Assembly (NCBI GenBank): GCA_007693945.1
Contig: RECP01000081.1
Coordinates: forward strand, 38,176-102,175
From: Spirochaetaceae bacterium
Lineage (GTDB): Bacteria; Spirochaetota; Spirochaetia; DSM-27196; PWMO01
DNA: 64,000 bases
Direction: 5' to 3'
A program made the translations under genes and the position numbers. The notes beneath the pieces are model-generated. The model was not told the origin of the DNA and ran no database searches. It was given only the letters and a program-made list of their open reading frames with translations. How positions within the stretch are numbered: the stretch's first letter is position 1; each line of letters starts with the position of its first letter. Below are positions 54,411-63,397 of this stretch, piece by piece.

Positions 54411-55700
54411 TCAGATCTGGCTGCGGGGCAGAGTTACGGTCAGATGCGTGCCCTCGGTCTCGTTGGTGGTGAAGTCAACGTCACCACCGTGGACACGCGC
54501 AATCAGGCGCGCGATATAGGTTCCGAGCCCGTTACCGTTGGGCTTGCCGAACGTCGAATAGCGTTCGAAAAAGCTGCCGCGAATCTCGGCAGGAACAACA
54601 GCCGGATTGTGGATGTCGATCCTGTAGGGATCACCAGTCGTCACGGAAATGCGCACCTGGTCACCGGGCTTCGAGGCCTCGACGGCGTTGCGAATCAGAT
54701 TAACCAGCAGATCCTCGAGATAGATCTCTTCACCGTGCACGCTGAACTGGGCGTTCCAGTCGATCGCTCGTCCGTCGACCTCAAAGATCAGCGCGACGTC
54801 GTACTTACGCGCCAGGCCGATTGTTTCGGCGCGACAGTCACTCAGAATGTCGAACAGGTTCAGATCCTGCAGAGCGAGCTCGTAACTGCCTTCCTCCATG
54901 CGCACTATGTCCATCGAACTGTTGATCATGGTATTGAGCTTTCGGCCCGAATCGCGGATCAGGAGTGCGAGTTCCTTCTGGCTCTCAGTAAGGTCGTCAC
55001 GCAGCAGCAGTTCGGTAGCCGTCAGAATGCCGTTGAGCGGATTGCGCAGATCGTGCTGGATGATCCGCTCAACCTCGCGTTTGATCTTCTCGATGCGCTT
55101 GCGTTCCTCGATCTCGTTGTGCAGCCGTGCCACTGTCTCGTGCAGTTGCTGCTCGGCACGCTTGCGATCGGTGATATCGACCACGAAAGTGACCTTCTTG
55201 GGGCGCTCATCTATATCGATGATGTAGGCTGCATCTGCCAGAATGCTGAGTTGCGAACCATCCTTGCGCTGCACCGTCCATTCGCCACGCAGTTCCCAGC
55301 GCCGGCCCATGAACTCGCCATGCAGCTCACTCAGCCTGCCACGTTCGCTTTCGGGAACTACAAGCGTGAAGTGCTTGCCCAGCAGCTCCTCGGGCCGGTA
55401 CTGGTAGAGCCGACAGTAGGGCGGATTGACGTACTCGAAGATGCCGTCCGCATTGGTGATGCAGATACCGACCGGTGTGGTTTCAATGACCTCACGCAGC
55501 CGTTTCTCGCTGCGCTGCAGACTTTCGGACCACGACTGCTGAATCTGCTGCCGCTGCCGATAGAGCATGTTGACAAGACGGACGATTTCACGCTCTTCGT
55601 GGTCAGGATAGCGCTCCGGGGACAGCTCCCGATAACTGCCGTTGACCAGCGAATCGAGCAATTGCATGATCTCCTGTCTGTCGTGCGCGGCCTTCGCCAT
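54411..55700 (-). CDS. PAS-domain sensor histidine kinase (soluble)
   Basis: 429 aa with no membrane segment. PAS domain at about 65-185 (VIETTPVGICITNADGIFEYVNPPYCRLYQY) with a PAC-type end VTFVVDITDRKRAEQQL. Coiled-coil linker, then HisKA with phosphorylated H216 in IIQHDLRNPLNGIL. HATPase_c has N box NLIRNAVEAS and G boxes KPNGNGLGTYIARLI. Cytoplasmic sensor; no response regulator is adjacent. The single-domain regulator at 26193-26561 is a possible partner. ATG with AGAGGGG close upstream. Confidence 0.93.
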   Translation of the reverse strand: MAKAAHDRQEIMQLLDSLVNGSYRELSPERYPDHEEREIVRLVNMLYRQRQQIQQSWSESLQRSEKRLREVIETTPVGICITNADGIFEYVNPPYCRLYQYRPEELLGKHFTLVVPESERGRLSELHGEFMGRRWELRGEWTVQRKDGSQLSILADAAYIIDIDERPKKVTFVVDITDRKRAEQQLHETVARLHNEIEERKRIEKIKREVERIIQHDLRNPLNGILTATELLLRDDLTESQKELALLIRDSGRKLNTMINSSMDIVRMEEGSYELALQDLNLFDILSDCRAETIGLARKYDVALIFEVDGRAIDWNAQFSVHGEEIYLEDLLVNLIRNAVEASKPGDQVRISVTTGDPYRIDIHNPAVVPAEIRGSFFERYSTFGKPNGNGLGTYIARLIARVHGGDVDFTTNETEGTHLTVTLPRSQI

Positions 55701-55745
55701 AACCCCTCTCGTGGTCTATTATAGAGCCTTATGAATCGAGATCAA
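55694..55745. promoter_or_regulatory. Back-to-back divergent promoters with overlapping -10 boxes
   Basis: Minus strand: TTGATC (55745-55740), 16-bp spacer, TATAAT (55723-55718), for the histidine kinase. Plus strand: TCGCCA (55694-55699), 17-bp spacer, TATTAT (55717-55722), 8 nt before the ATG at 55731. The two -10 boxes share TATTATA, so one symmetric block could fire both ways. Confidence 0.5.
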
Positions 55746-56525
55746 GTCAAAACGCAGCTGCGCCGGCTCGAGCCGGACGTCGACGATTTCAACGTGATTC
55801 TGTCGGGCAAACTCAGTCGCAAGGTGAACGGGCTCTACTATCCTGAGAAGCGCGAAATCATCCTGCATAACAAGAACTTCGCCAATGACAACGAAATGAT
55901 GTATACCGCGGTACACGAGTTCGCGCATCACGTACATTTTACGCGTTCACCGGTACCAGTCGGCTCACGTCCGCACACGATCGAGTTTCGTCGCATACTT
56001 CACCGGTTGCTCGAACGCGCCGAAGAGCTCGGCATCTACCGCAGTATATTCGACACCAGCCCCGATTTCGTGGAGTTGACCAGGCGCATTCGTGAGCGAT
56101 ATCTTGCCGCGGGAGGCCGGATCATGAAGGAGTTCGGTCAAGCGCTGCTCGAGGCGCAACAGCTGTGTCGGGAACACCAGATGCGATTTGACGACTACGT
56201 CGAACGCGTACTGCGCCTGGAAACCCGTACCGCCAACAGCCTGATCCGGATGCACGCCTACGATGTTTCGCCGCAGACCGGTTACGAGAACATGAAGATC
56301 ATGGCCGGCATTCCTGATCCGCAGAAGCGCAGCCAGGCCGAGCAGGCGTTTGCCGCCGGGATGAGTCGTGATTCGGTCAGGACGCTGGTCAGTGGAGACG
56401 GGAACGAAGAGCAGAGCGCGATAGAGCTGCTGCTGCGCGAGAAGCAGCGCCTCGAGCGAACGATCAGCAGTCTGCAGCGGAAGCTCGAAGAGCTCGAACG
56501 GCGTCTTGAGAGTATCGAGGCGTAA
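55731..56525 (+). CDS. Predicted HExxH zinc metalloprotein, unknown function
   Basis: 264 aa, no signal peptide. Motif MMYTAVHEFAHHVHF has HEFAH (H62 E63 F64 A65 H66), the zincin signature, soon after LYYPEKREIILHNKNF, as in SprT/ImmA-like intracellular peptidases. The middle is helical; the C-terminal 55 residues are a strong coiled coil (LLLREKQRLERTISSLQRKLEELERRLES). No Shine-Dalgarno. Divergent from the histidine kinase. A third zinc ligand is not obvious. Could be a regulatory peptidase. Confidence 0.82.
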   Translation: MNRDQVKTQLRRLEPDVDDFNVILSGKLSRKVNGLYYPEKREIILHNKNFANDNEMMYTAVHEFAHHVHFTRSPVPVGSRPHTIEFRRILHRLLERAEELGIYRSIFDTSPDFVELTRRIRERYLAAGGRIMKEFGQALLEAQQLCREHQMRFDDYVERVLRLETRTANSLIRMHAYDVSPQTGYENMKIMAGIPDPQKRSQAEQAFAAGMSRDSVRTLVSGDGNEEQSAIELLLREKQRLERTISSLQRKLEELERRLESIEA

Positions 56526-56585
56526 GGGCGGAAACAATTGCCGCTACTTGCACAAGCCTCCGCACAACGATATCCTGATCAGACC

Positions 56586-56912
56586 ATGGCAAGCGCAATA
56601 GAGACACTCGAATTCACTGTTGAGGAAGGCAGCAACCGCGATCACGCGCTGACCATCTACGCTCTTTCAACCTGTGCGTTCTGTAAGCGGGCAATTGAGT
56701 TCCTCAGAGGTCAAGACGTCGGCTTCCGCTATATTTACCTCGACAAGATCGATCCGTTGGTCAAAACCCGAGTCAAATCTGAACTCAAACAGAAATACGA
56801 CAGTATCCCCGTCTTCCCGGTGCTGGTGATCGACGACCGGCGCGCGCTCTCCGGCTTCAATGAGAACCGCTGGCAGACCGAACTCGGTCTGGATCAGATC
56901 CCGCCGCAATGA
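56586..56912 (+). CDS. Glutaredoxin-like thiol-disulfide protein
   Basis: 108 aa (ATG 56586; a TTG at 56538 would add 16 residues). Thioredoxin-fold strand TIYALSTCAFCKRAIEFL holds CAFC, in place of CPYC. The cis-Pro region is IPVFPVLVIDDRR. Length fits glutaredoxin, with an N-terminal extension. ATGA overlap with the FTR-like gene suggests a reductase-acceptor pair. No Shine-Dalgarno sequence is clear. Confidence 0.85.
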   Translation: MASAIETLEFTVEEGSNRDHALTIYALSTCAFCKRAIEFLRGQDVGFRYIYLDKIDPLVKTRVKSELKQKYDSIPVFPVLVIDDRRALSGFNENRWQTELGLDQIPPQ

Positions 56913-57259
56913 GCCGTCAGAGCCACAGCAAGACACAGGACGATGTGTACACCTTCGTGCGTCGCGTGGCCGGGCATCAGGGCTGGGAGCTCAACCAGGA
57001 TCCCGAATTCCTTGACGATCTTGTCTCCGGCCTGAGGCAGAACTACGCGCGCTACGGGTACTTTCTCTGCCCGTGCCGTGACGGCACCGGCGAGCGCCAC
57101 AAAGACAGGGACATCATCTGCCCCTGCGTCTACAACGTGCCCGACCAGCGCGAGTACGGTCACTGCTTCTGCGCACTGTTTCTTGACAGGCGGTTTGCGG
57201 CATCCGGCAAGCGGCCGCAACCGATCCCGGAACGCCGTCCGGAGTCGCTGTTTGAGTAG
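56909..57259 (+). CDS. Ferredoxin:thioredoxin reductase catalytic-subunit-like protein
   Basis: 116 aa. Cysteine pairs: C54-P-C56 (YFLCPCRDG), C71-P-C73 (DIICPC) and C86-F-C88 (GHCFCALF). Classical FTR catalytic chains have CPC-X16-CPC-X8-CHC; here spacing is CPC-X14-CPC-X12-CFC, with Phe in place of the His. Binds a 4Fe-4S cluster next to a redox disulfide in the known family. Overlaps the glutaredoxin-like gene (ATGA), so it may reduce that protein using ferredoxin. No FTR variable subunit is adjacent. Confidence 0.88.
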   Translation: MSRQSHSKTQDDVYTFVRRVAGHQGWELNQDPEFLDDLVSGLRQNYARYGYFLCPCRDGTGERHKDRDIICPCVYNVPDQREYGHCFCALFLDRRFAASGKRPQPIPERRPESLFE

Positions 57260-57340
57260 GCGGTCAGCGTCCAGCCCCTCACGTCAACAGCGCGAGAGAA
57301 TCGATCCGCCGCATCACCGGCTCCAACCGGATGAGCCGAG

Positions 57341-58621
57341 TCAGCTCCGCTGCTGCTCCAGCGCGTCGGCTGCTCGCTGCTGAAGATCGGTCACCTCCGG
57401 TGAGTCGGGGAAGACGTTCAGCGCCGCGGTACAGTCGTCAATCGCTCGCTGGTAGTCCCCCTGTTCAAAGTACAGCTGCGCGCGCGCGAACAGGGTGTCG
57501 AACTGAAAACCGTCCACCGCCAGACCGGAATTGAAGTCCTGGAGCGCCTCACGCTGCTGCCCCATGATGCGCTTGACCACGCCGCGGTAGTAGTAGGCTT
57601 TCCAGTTGTCGTCATCGAGCTCGAGCGTCCGACCGAAATCGGCGACTGCACGGTTGTAATCGGACTCGGCAAAGTAGGCCATCCCGCGGTGAATATGGAC
57701 AATCGCCTGAATGTGGGCGCGCGGCTTCTGCTCGAGGATTCGTGAGTATATCGAGATCGCCTTCTTGAACTGCTGCTGGTTGTGCGCGTAGAGCGCCTTG
57801 AGCAGCATGTTGTCAATCGATTCGTTGACAGCGCCTACCAGCGACGGATCAATGACGTCCGGTATACCCAACTCGTCGTCCGGTGCAAAGCCGGCTTGTG
57901 ACCGATCGGGCGTCGCGATCCTCGGCCCACCGCGCCCGGCTTCCTGGATCCGCTGCCAGAACTCGCGCCTCCGTTTGGAAAGCTCGGAGTGCAGCTGACG
58001 CTGATAATCCCGGATTTCCTGAAACACGATATCGGCCAGCGTGAGATTGGCGTTGAGCGCCGCCAGTTTGCGTTGCAGCGGCTCGTCAAACGGAGTGAAC
58101 TCGCTCTTGTAGATCAGCTCGTGCTCGACCTCCGCCCAGGCATCCTGCAGGTTGGTACGCAGCTGGATCTCGACTACCAGATCCTCATCGAGGTGAAAAC
58201 TCTCCCCGATGTCATCGGGTAACTCGATCAGCAGGTGGGTGGACTCGTAACCGAACTCACGACTGGAAAAATGCGCACCCTTACGCTCCACCTCAACGAC
58301 ACGAAAAGCGCGCTGGATGTGCTCCTCGATCTCCTTCAGATCCGACATAAACGGACAGACCACTCGAATACCGAGCAGGTCGGTCAACTGCAGCCGCTTC
58401 TGCTTGAGGCCGTTATGTTTCATGCGGCGTAACACTTTGTCGTAATAACTGTCAAAGTCCTTGACTCGATACTTGATGGTGGGTTCCAGCCCGACATGCA
58501 GTAGTGACCCACGCAGACGGCGTTGCACCTCGTGCAGCGCCTTCTCATACACGTCGCGGCGCAGCTGGTACTCTCGCTTCAGTTCGGTCCGGCTGGCCGG
58601 AGGAAGATCTACCCACGTCAT
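57341..58621 (-). CDS. (p)ppGpp synthetase (RelA/SpoT-type) fused to TPRs
   Basis: 426 aa. Synthetase domain at about 10-215: RVKDFDSYYDKVLRR, DLLGIRVVCP (D81), FGYESTHLLIEL (124-135), EIQLRTNLQDAWAEVEHEL (E151 catalytic). No HD hydrolase, ACT or TGS domain, so it is a small-synthetase type. The C-terminal half (about 265-420) has several TPR units (VHIHRGMAYFAESDYNRAVADFGRTLELDDD; AYYYRGVVKRIMGQQREALQDF). TPRs may bind a partner that controls activity. Counterpart to the hydrolase at 43983-44534. Confidence 0.9.
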   Translation of the reverse strand: MTWVDLPPASRTELKREYQLRRDVYEKALHEVQRRLRGSLLHVGLEPTIKYRVKDFDSYYDKVLRRMKHNGLKQKRLQLTDLLGIRVVCPFMSDLKEIEEHIQRAFRVVEVERKGAHFSSREFGYESTHLLIELPDDIGESFHLDEDLVVEIQLRTNLQDAWAEVEHELIYKSEFTPFDEPLQRKLAALNANLTLADIVFQEIRDYQRQLHSELSKRRREFWQRIQEAGRGGPRIATPDRSQAGFAPDDELGIPDVIDPSLVGAVNESIDNMLLKALYAHNQQQFKKAISIYSRILEQKPRAHIQAIVHIHRGMAYFAESDYNRAVADFGRTLELDDDNWKAYYYRGVVKRIMGQQREALQDFNSGLAVDGFQFDTLFARAQLYFEQGDYQRAIDDCTAALNVFPDSPEVTDLQQRAADALEQQRS

Positions 58622-58671
58622 GACGTTGATGCTCCCGCTGTAGTGGATTCACTGTCTGCGTTCACTATATC

Positions 58672-59874
58672 ATGGAGCGTGTGATCGCGAAACCGAGACT
58701 TCATGTGTTCGAGCTGTCGTTTCTGCTGATACTCATCGGCTTCACCTGGGCGTTCTACCGGGTAATGGCCCCGTTTGTGCTCAACATCTTCCTGGCGGTG
58801 ATCTTTGCCAATATCTGCTGGCGGCCCTTCAGCTACCTGCGCGCAGTACTGGGAGACAGGGCTGTACCGGCCGCGGCGGTGACCGTGTTGACGGCCTTTG
58901 TGCTGCTGGCGATTCCAATCAGTGTGATTGGGCTTCTGATCTACCACGAGGCGGTTGAAGGATATGCCAGAGTTCAGGAATTGTGGCCGGAACTCGGCAA
59001 CGGACTGGAGAACGTGGACGTACGCGCCTGGCTGGAGCGGCTGCCGGTGGTCGGCGGGATGCTCGGTGACGGTCCCCCGGTTGAACTGGGAGACGCGGTG
59101 CGCGGGGTGTTCGAGTTCGGCTCTGATTTTGTGGTAGAGATGTCGCGCCGCTCGTTCGTCAGTATCACCTCGGCGCTTGTCAACTCAGTACTCATCCTGT
59201 TTCTGATGTTCTTTCTGCTGCTGGATGGGGAGCGCATCGTGGAGCGCCTGTACGCCGCGATCCCGCTGCCGGACAGCTACCTTCGTCAACTGGCCGAGGA
59301 AACCATTCGTACGACCGGCGCAACGCTGGCCAGCACCGTGATCATAGGCATGATCGAGGGTGCGTACGGAGCGCTGCTCTTGCGACTATTCGGCTTGCCC
59401 TCGCCGCTGTTGTGGGGCGTCATTATCATGATTCTGTCGATGATACCCTTGATTGGTACCAACCTGGTGCTGACTCCGGCCGGAATCATACTGATGCTGT
59501 CGGGAAACGTGGTCGGTGGCATGGCGTTGGCACTGCTTGGCTACGGCGGGGTGGCGGTAACGCAGAACATCGTGCGCCCCAAGTTGCTGGGTGATCGCTC
59601 GGGGTTGCATCCGGCAATGGTACTACTGGCAACTATCGGCGGTATCGCCTGGCTGGGCTTGGTTGGTTTTCTGATCGGTCCGTTGATAGCGTCGCTTTTC
59701 GTGGCGGTGTGGAGTCAGTTCGTCCGCTTCTACAAGTCGCAATACGCGGACAAAAACAGCACGCGCGGCCGGCCCGCGCGCAAGCGGCGGATCAGCACCT
59801 CTCCGCCATCGCCCGGCAGACTGCCGGTCAGACCGCGTGCAGCTGGAGCAGATGCCCGATCGGCGCACCGATGA
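58672..59874 (+). CDS. AI-2E family transporter (PerM/YdiK-like)
   Basis: 400 aa. About eight membrane helices: FELSFLLILIGFTWAFYRVM, FVLNIFLAVIFANICW, VTVLTAFVLLAIPISVIGLL, a soluble loop (about 85-150), VNSVLILFLMFFLLLDG, then four in the C-terminal half, with the family phrase GVIIMILSMIPLIGTNLVLTP and IVRPKLLGDRSGLHPAMVL. C-terminal tail is basic and Pro-rich. Homologues are proposed transporters of unclear substrate; AI-2 transport is not general. Its 3' end overlaps the convergent gene at 59828-60310. Confidence 0.92.
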   Translation: MERVIAKPRLHVFELSFLLILIGFTWAFYRVMAPFVLNIFLAVIFANICWRPFSYLRAVLGDRAVPAAAVTVLTAFVLLAIPISVIGLLIYHEAVEGYARVQELWPELGNGLENVDVRAWLERLPVVGGMLGDGPPVELGDAVRGVFEFGSDFVVEMSRRSFVSITSALVNSVLILFLMFFLLLDGERIVERLYAAIPLPDSYLRQLAEETIRTTGATLASTVIIGMIEGAYGALLLRLFGLPSPLLWGVIIMILSMIPLIGTNLVLTPAGIILMLSGNVVGGMALALLGYGGVAVTQNIVRPKLLGDRSGLHPAMVLLATIGGIAWLGLVGFLIGPLIASLFVAVWSQFVRFYKSQYADKNSTRGRPARKRRISTSPPSPGRLPVRPRAAGADARSAHR

Positions 59875-60310
59875 GCTCCACCGGACGGATCTTGACGCCC
59901 AGTGTGTTGCCGGACGAAAGCGTGATACACAACTCGCTGCGCGCTCCGCCGCGCCGGCCGTGCAGAAGCAGCCGCAGGAGCGGGCAGCGCCGGCGTGCGG
60001 CGCTGATCGCGCGCTGCACGGCCGCCAGAAACGGCTCAGCGCGCAGGATCTCGCCCGGCTGTGCCAGCTCCTCCACGGCCACCGGATACAGCCGGGTCTC
60101 AGCCTGCGCCCCGCCCGAATAGCGCAGGATGGCGTCAACCAGCGCCACCATACCGGCATCGGCAAGCACTACCGGGCATTCGGCGTCACCGTCGGCCGAG
60201 AGCAGGAACCAGAGAATCGTCAGCAGGCGATCAGACTTGGACTTGCAGATATGAAGCGCGTGGCAACCGCCGTTGCGTACGGCGGACGGCGCCTGCGAGG
60301 GCAGTTTCAC
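59828..60310 (-). CDS. Hypothetical protein
   Basis: 160 aa from GTG 60308-60310. Soluble, alanine/leucine/arginine-rich in the middle (ILRAEPFLAAVQRAISAARRRC), no motif recognised. Good coding codon bias and a TATAGT box 7 nt upstream support it. Its 3' end overlaps the transporter gene convergently by 47 bp. Confidence 0.62.
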   Translation of the reverse strand: MKLPSQAPSAVRNGGCHALHICKSKSDRLLTILWFLLSADGDAECPVVLADAGMVALVDAILRYSGGAQAETRLYPVAVEELAQPGEILRAEPFLAAVQRAISAARRRCPLLRLLLHGRRGGARSELCITLSSGNTLGVKIRPVELIGAPIGHLLQLHAV

Positions 60311-60317
60311 TGCCCTA

Positions 60318-60323
60318 ACTATA
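60318..60323 (-). promoter_or_regulatory. -10-like TATAGT before hypothetical gene
   Basis: Minus strand TATAGT at 60323-60318, 7 nt before the GTG start. No good -35 is seen, so this is weak alone but matches the pattern at other genes here. Confidence 0.3.
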
Positions 60324-60466
60324 CGGTATTGGGCTGAAATTGCAGATTCTGGACGGTGCTGCCGGGAATTCGCATCTTGACCGCGCGGAGCCGATTGGCA
60401 TCGTATGGCTGCGCAGACGCTCCCAAGGGCGCTCCCCTGCGCACCGCACCGGCTGCAAGCGTCCCG

Positions 60467-60685
60467 TCAGTTCGCCGGAGGCGGCAGCCGCTCCTCCAGC
60501 GCGGCGACCCGTTGCTCGAGGTCGACGATGCGCTGATCAATCCTCTCGGGCGGCCGCCGCTTGAACCAGGCCCGCAGCACGAATAGCGTCATCAGTCCTG
60601 CCGCCAGAACGACAAGCAGCGGCATCAGCCGCACAAGCAACTCGTCCAGACTGCGCAGGAAGATGTAGAAGTCGTAGCTGCTCAC
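60467..60685 (-). CDS. Small membrane protein with coiled-coil tail
   Basis: 72 aa. One transmembrane helix ([22 protein letters not shown]) then basic KRR and a coiled-coil ([20 protein letters not shown]). Probably the last gene of the purK-purE operon; start codon overlaps the purE stop by ATGA. Function unknown. The 60311-60466 gap holds no gene I can support. Confidence 0.68.
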   Translation of the reverse strand: MSSYDFYIFLRSLDELLVRLMPLLVVLAAGLMTLFVLRAWFKRRPPERIDQRIVDLEQRVAALEERLPPPAN

Positions 60686-61209
60686 GCCATACCTTCCTCC
60701 GGCGCGTTGTGCTGCAGCGCGACCGCCCTGGCCTCCACGTCGCTGCGGCGCGCATCGGCGTAGGCGATCAGCTTGCGACTCAACGCGTCGTCTGCGAGCG
60801 CCAGAATGCGCGCCGCCAGCAGGCCGGCGTTCTCAGCGTTGTCTATGGCCACCGTGGCCACCGGAACCCCGCGCGGCATCTGTACGATCGACAGCAGCGA
60901 ATCGAGGCCGTCCAGCGTGCTGCCGCGCACCGGTACACCGATGACCGGCAACCAGGTCAGCGCCGCTACCATACCGGGAAGATGGGCGGCGCCTCCCGCA
61001 CCGGCTATGATGACCCGAATCCCGCGCTCGGCAGCCGTCCTGGCGTATTCCACCATCCGCAGCGGCGTCCGGTGCGCCGAAACTATCGTCAGCTCACTGT
61101 CAACGCCAAGCTGACTCAGGATCCCGCCCGCCGCGCGCATGACCGGCAGGTCGGAATCGCTGCCCATAATCACCGCTACTCTCGGTCCCGAAGCACGTTT
61201 ATGCGACAC
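60682..61209 (-). CDS. purE: N5-carboxyaminoimidazole ribonucleotide mutase
   Basis: 175 aa. Catalytic motifs [37 protein letters not shown], and [27 protein letters not shown]. Purine pathway: N5-CAIR to CAIR. GTG start at 61207-61209 with AGGAG upstream, overlapping purK by 11 bp. Confidence 0.96.
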   Translation of the reverse strand: MSHKRASGPRVAVIMGSDSDLPVMRAAGGILSQLGVDSELTIVSAHRTPLRMVEYARTAAERGIRVIIAGAGGAAHLPGMVAALTWLPVIGVPVRGSTLDGLDSLLSIVQMPRGVPVATVAIDNAENAGLLAARILALADDALSRKLIAYADARRSDVEARAVALQHNAPEEGMA

Positions 61210-62356
61210 GATTCTCTCCTCGTATGACAAGCGAGGCGGCGGCAGACTGTGCGTGCTGCATGGCAGCGTCAGCACCGGCTGCTACCGCAGTCAGGTGGCC
61301 CATCTTGCGGCCGGCCACACAGTGGCGTTTACCGTAGATATGCAGCGCTACGCCGGGCAGCGCCAGCGCGCCGCGGACGCCTTCAACAACCGTACGGCCG
61401 CTGAACCCGGGCGCACCGAGCAGATTGACCATGACCCCGGCGGCCAATGTCTCAACAGCTCCCGGGGGCAGGCCGAGGACGGCGCGCAGATGCTGCTCGA
61501 ACTGACTGGTAACGCACGCTTCGATGGTGTAGTGGCCGCTATTGTGCGGCCGCGGTGCCACCTCGTTGAGCAGAACACGCCCGTCGCGCGTCTGGAACAG
61601 CTCAACACCGTGTACCCCGACCCCACCGAGCGCCTCTACCGCGGCTTCGGCGATGCGCACGGCCTCAGCGCGGATACCGGGCTCGAGATCGGCCGGCGCG
61701 ATCACGTGGGTACAGATGTTGCTGTACGGATCAAACTTCATCTCCGCCGGTTGATACGATACCATACCCCCGTCAGCAGCGCGGACTACCAGTACCGCCA
61801 GTTCGCGTTTGATACTCACGTATTGCTCCAGCAGCGACGGGCGGTCGATACGCTGATCACTGATACCGCGCAGGATCACCACGCCGCGGCCATCGTAGCC
61901 GCCGCGGCGGGCCTTCTGCACGCAGGGGAACCCGAAATCGGCCGGCGCCGCCTCATCAGCCGGCGTACACCCGCTGAAGCGCGGCCCGGGAAGACCGGCT
62001 CGCGCGAACAGCTGCCGCTGTTCCAGTTTGTCCTGCACCACCGCCAGCACCCGCGGATCGGGGACCAGCCGGTGCCCCTCACATTGCAACTGCTGCAATG
62101 CCGCGGCGTCGATGTGCTCGATCTCATAGGTGGTGACCTGGCTGCACCCGACCAGCCGGGCGATAGCGCGAGGATCATCGAGTCCGCCGCAGATGAACCG
62201 GTCGGCGAGCGCTGAGCATGGAGCATCGACCGCGGGGTCGAGAACTGCCACCGAGATGTCCATGCGCCGCGCCTCAGCTATCAGCATCTTCCCGAGTTGG
62301 CCGCCACCGAGTACCCCGAGTTGGAATGGCTTCTTCAGAGTCCGCTCCCGCAACAC
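61199..62356 (-). CDS. purK: N5-carboxyaminoimidazole ribonucleotide synthase
   Basis: 385 aa ATP-grasp enzyme. N-terminal [20 protein letters not shown], then [23 protein letters not shown] (ATP-grasp loop) and [18 protein letters not shown] (typical of PurK). GTG start 62354-62356, 3 nt after the patatin stop. Uses ATP and bicarbonate to carboxylate AIR. Partner of purE. Confidence 0.96.
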   Translation of the reverse strand: MLRERTLKKPFQLGVLGGGQLGKMLIAEARRMDISVAVLDPAVDAPCSALADRFICGGLDDPRAIARLVGCSQVTTYEIEHIDAAALQQLQCEGHRLVPDPRVLAVVQDKLEQRQLFARAGLPGPRFSGCTPADEAAPADFGFPCVQKARRGGYDGRGVVILRGISDQRIDRPSLLEQYVSIKRELAVLVVRAADGGMVSYQPAEMKFDPYSNICTHVIAPADLEPGIRAEAVRIAEAAVEALGGVGVHGVELFQTRDGRVLLNEVAPRPHNSGHYTIEACVTSQFEQHLRAVLGLPPGAVETLAAGVMVNLLGAPGFSGRTVVEGVRGALALPGVALHIYGKRHCVAGRKMGHLTAVAAGADAAMQHAQSAAASLVIRGENRVA

Positions 62357-62359
62357 GCT

Positions 62360-63391
62360 CTACCGTCTGGCCAGAATAGCGCAGACCTCGTCCAGGCGGT
62401 CGCTGTTCTTCTGGATGATCTCGAAAGCCAGCCGCGAAAGCTGAAGCATGTTGCGTTCACCGGCGTCATCCATCTCTTCACTGCAGCCCAACAGCGGCGC
62501 GTCAAAGCGATAGTAGCGCACGCCGCGGAGCTTGTTCAACTGATGGTTTACCAGCTCACTCTGCGCATCGGTAGTCATGCTGGAAAGCGGCACGCCTTTG
62601 ACCGGCGAGACCCAGTCAAGGTAGCCCCAGCGGCGCATCTCGTGGTAGCTGTAGCGCACCACCGTGGAGCCGGTACCCAGCGAGAGTATGTCGTAGGTTC
62701 TGGCGCGCGGAAAGAGCTTGCGCGCTTCAATCAGCGCGCACATCGCGGGGTTGGCGGCGATAATCGCCCCGTCAACGAGGCAGTAACGATCACCAGTGTC
62801 GGGAATGGCGGCAATGTAGGCCGGATCGAAGAACGTCGGTGCGGCTGCGGTGGCGCGCGCGATATCGCGCAGCAGGAAGTCAGGCTCATCAGGGTTCCAC
62901 GCGCCGGGCTTGCGCTTGAAGAAATGCGGTCGGCGGCGTTCGGTGTCGTAGCTGGTTACCAGCACCGACGTTGCCGCCTCGCGCAGTGTACGCTGCCCGA
63001 ACACGTCGAGCAGAACCCGCTCGAAATCAGCACAATCGTACTTGTCGCCAAATGCCTGCTTCACCGAACGCAGCGCATTGAACTTGGACCGCGGGAAAAT
63101 CTCCAACCCGCGGACGGTGTAGATCTCAAGAATGTCCTCGAGCGACACAAAGGCTTTGTTCGTTGGACGTCCGTCTTCTGCGTCGAGCGCGGGAACCACC
63201 AGACCCAGCGCAATCATGCCGCCGGTCGACGTTCCGGCGATCAGGTCGAAGATGCGGAAGAACGGCCTGGTGTTGCGGCGCCGGATGAGCCGGCGCTGTA
63301 CCTCCTGCAGGATGATCAGCGGGATGACCCCGCGCACGCCTCCGCCGTCAATCGAGAGAATCGTGATATGCGAACGCCCGGGCCAGCCCAT
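62360..63391 (-). CDS. Patatin-like phospholipase
   Basis: 343 aa. Ser/Asp dyad lipase: oxyanion DGGGVRG (15-21), nucleophile Ser55 in GTSTG, and Asp in LVDGAII near residue 206. No membrane segment. Cleaves acyl groups from phospholipids. The gene lies in the purK operon and 6 nt after the coiled-coil gene at 63398. CapV-type (CBASS) effectors have this architecture, but no cGAS-like gene is in the window, so an ordinary lipid role is also possible. Confidence 0.88.
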   Translation of the reverse strand: MGWPGRSHITILSIDGGGVRGVIPLIILQEVQRRLIRRRNTRPFFRIFDLIAGTSTGGMIALGLVVPALDAEDGRPTNKAFVSLEDILEIYTVRGLEIFPRSKFNALRSVKQAFGDKYDCADFERVLLDVFGQRTLREAATSVLVTSYDTERRRPHFFKRKPGAWNPDEPDFLLRDIARATAAAPTFFDPAYIAAIPDTGDRYCLVDGAIIAANPAMCALIEARKLFPRARTYDILSLGTGSTVVRYSYHEMRRWGYLDWVSPVKGVPLSSMTTDAQSELVNHQLNKLRGVRYYRFDAPLLGCSEEMDDAGERNMLQLSRLAFEIIQKNSDRLDEVCAILARR

Positions 63392-63397
63392 CGCGGT

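Noticed and set aside
57260..57340. Possible small gene between the FTR-like and synthetase genes
   Set aside because: The 81-bp gap has no start with ribosome site and ends convergently with the synthetase.
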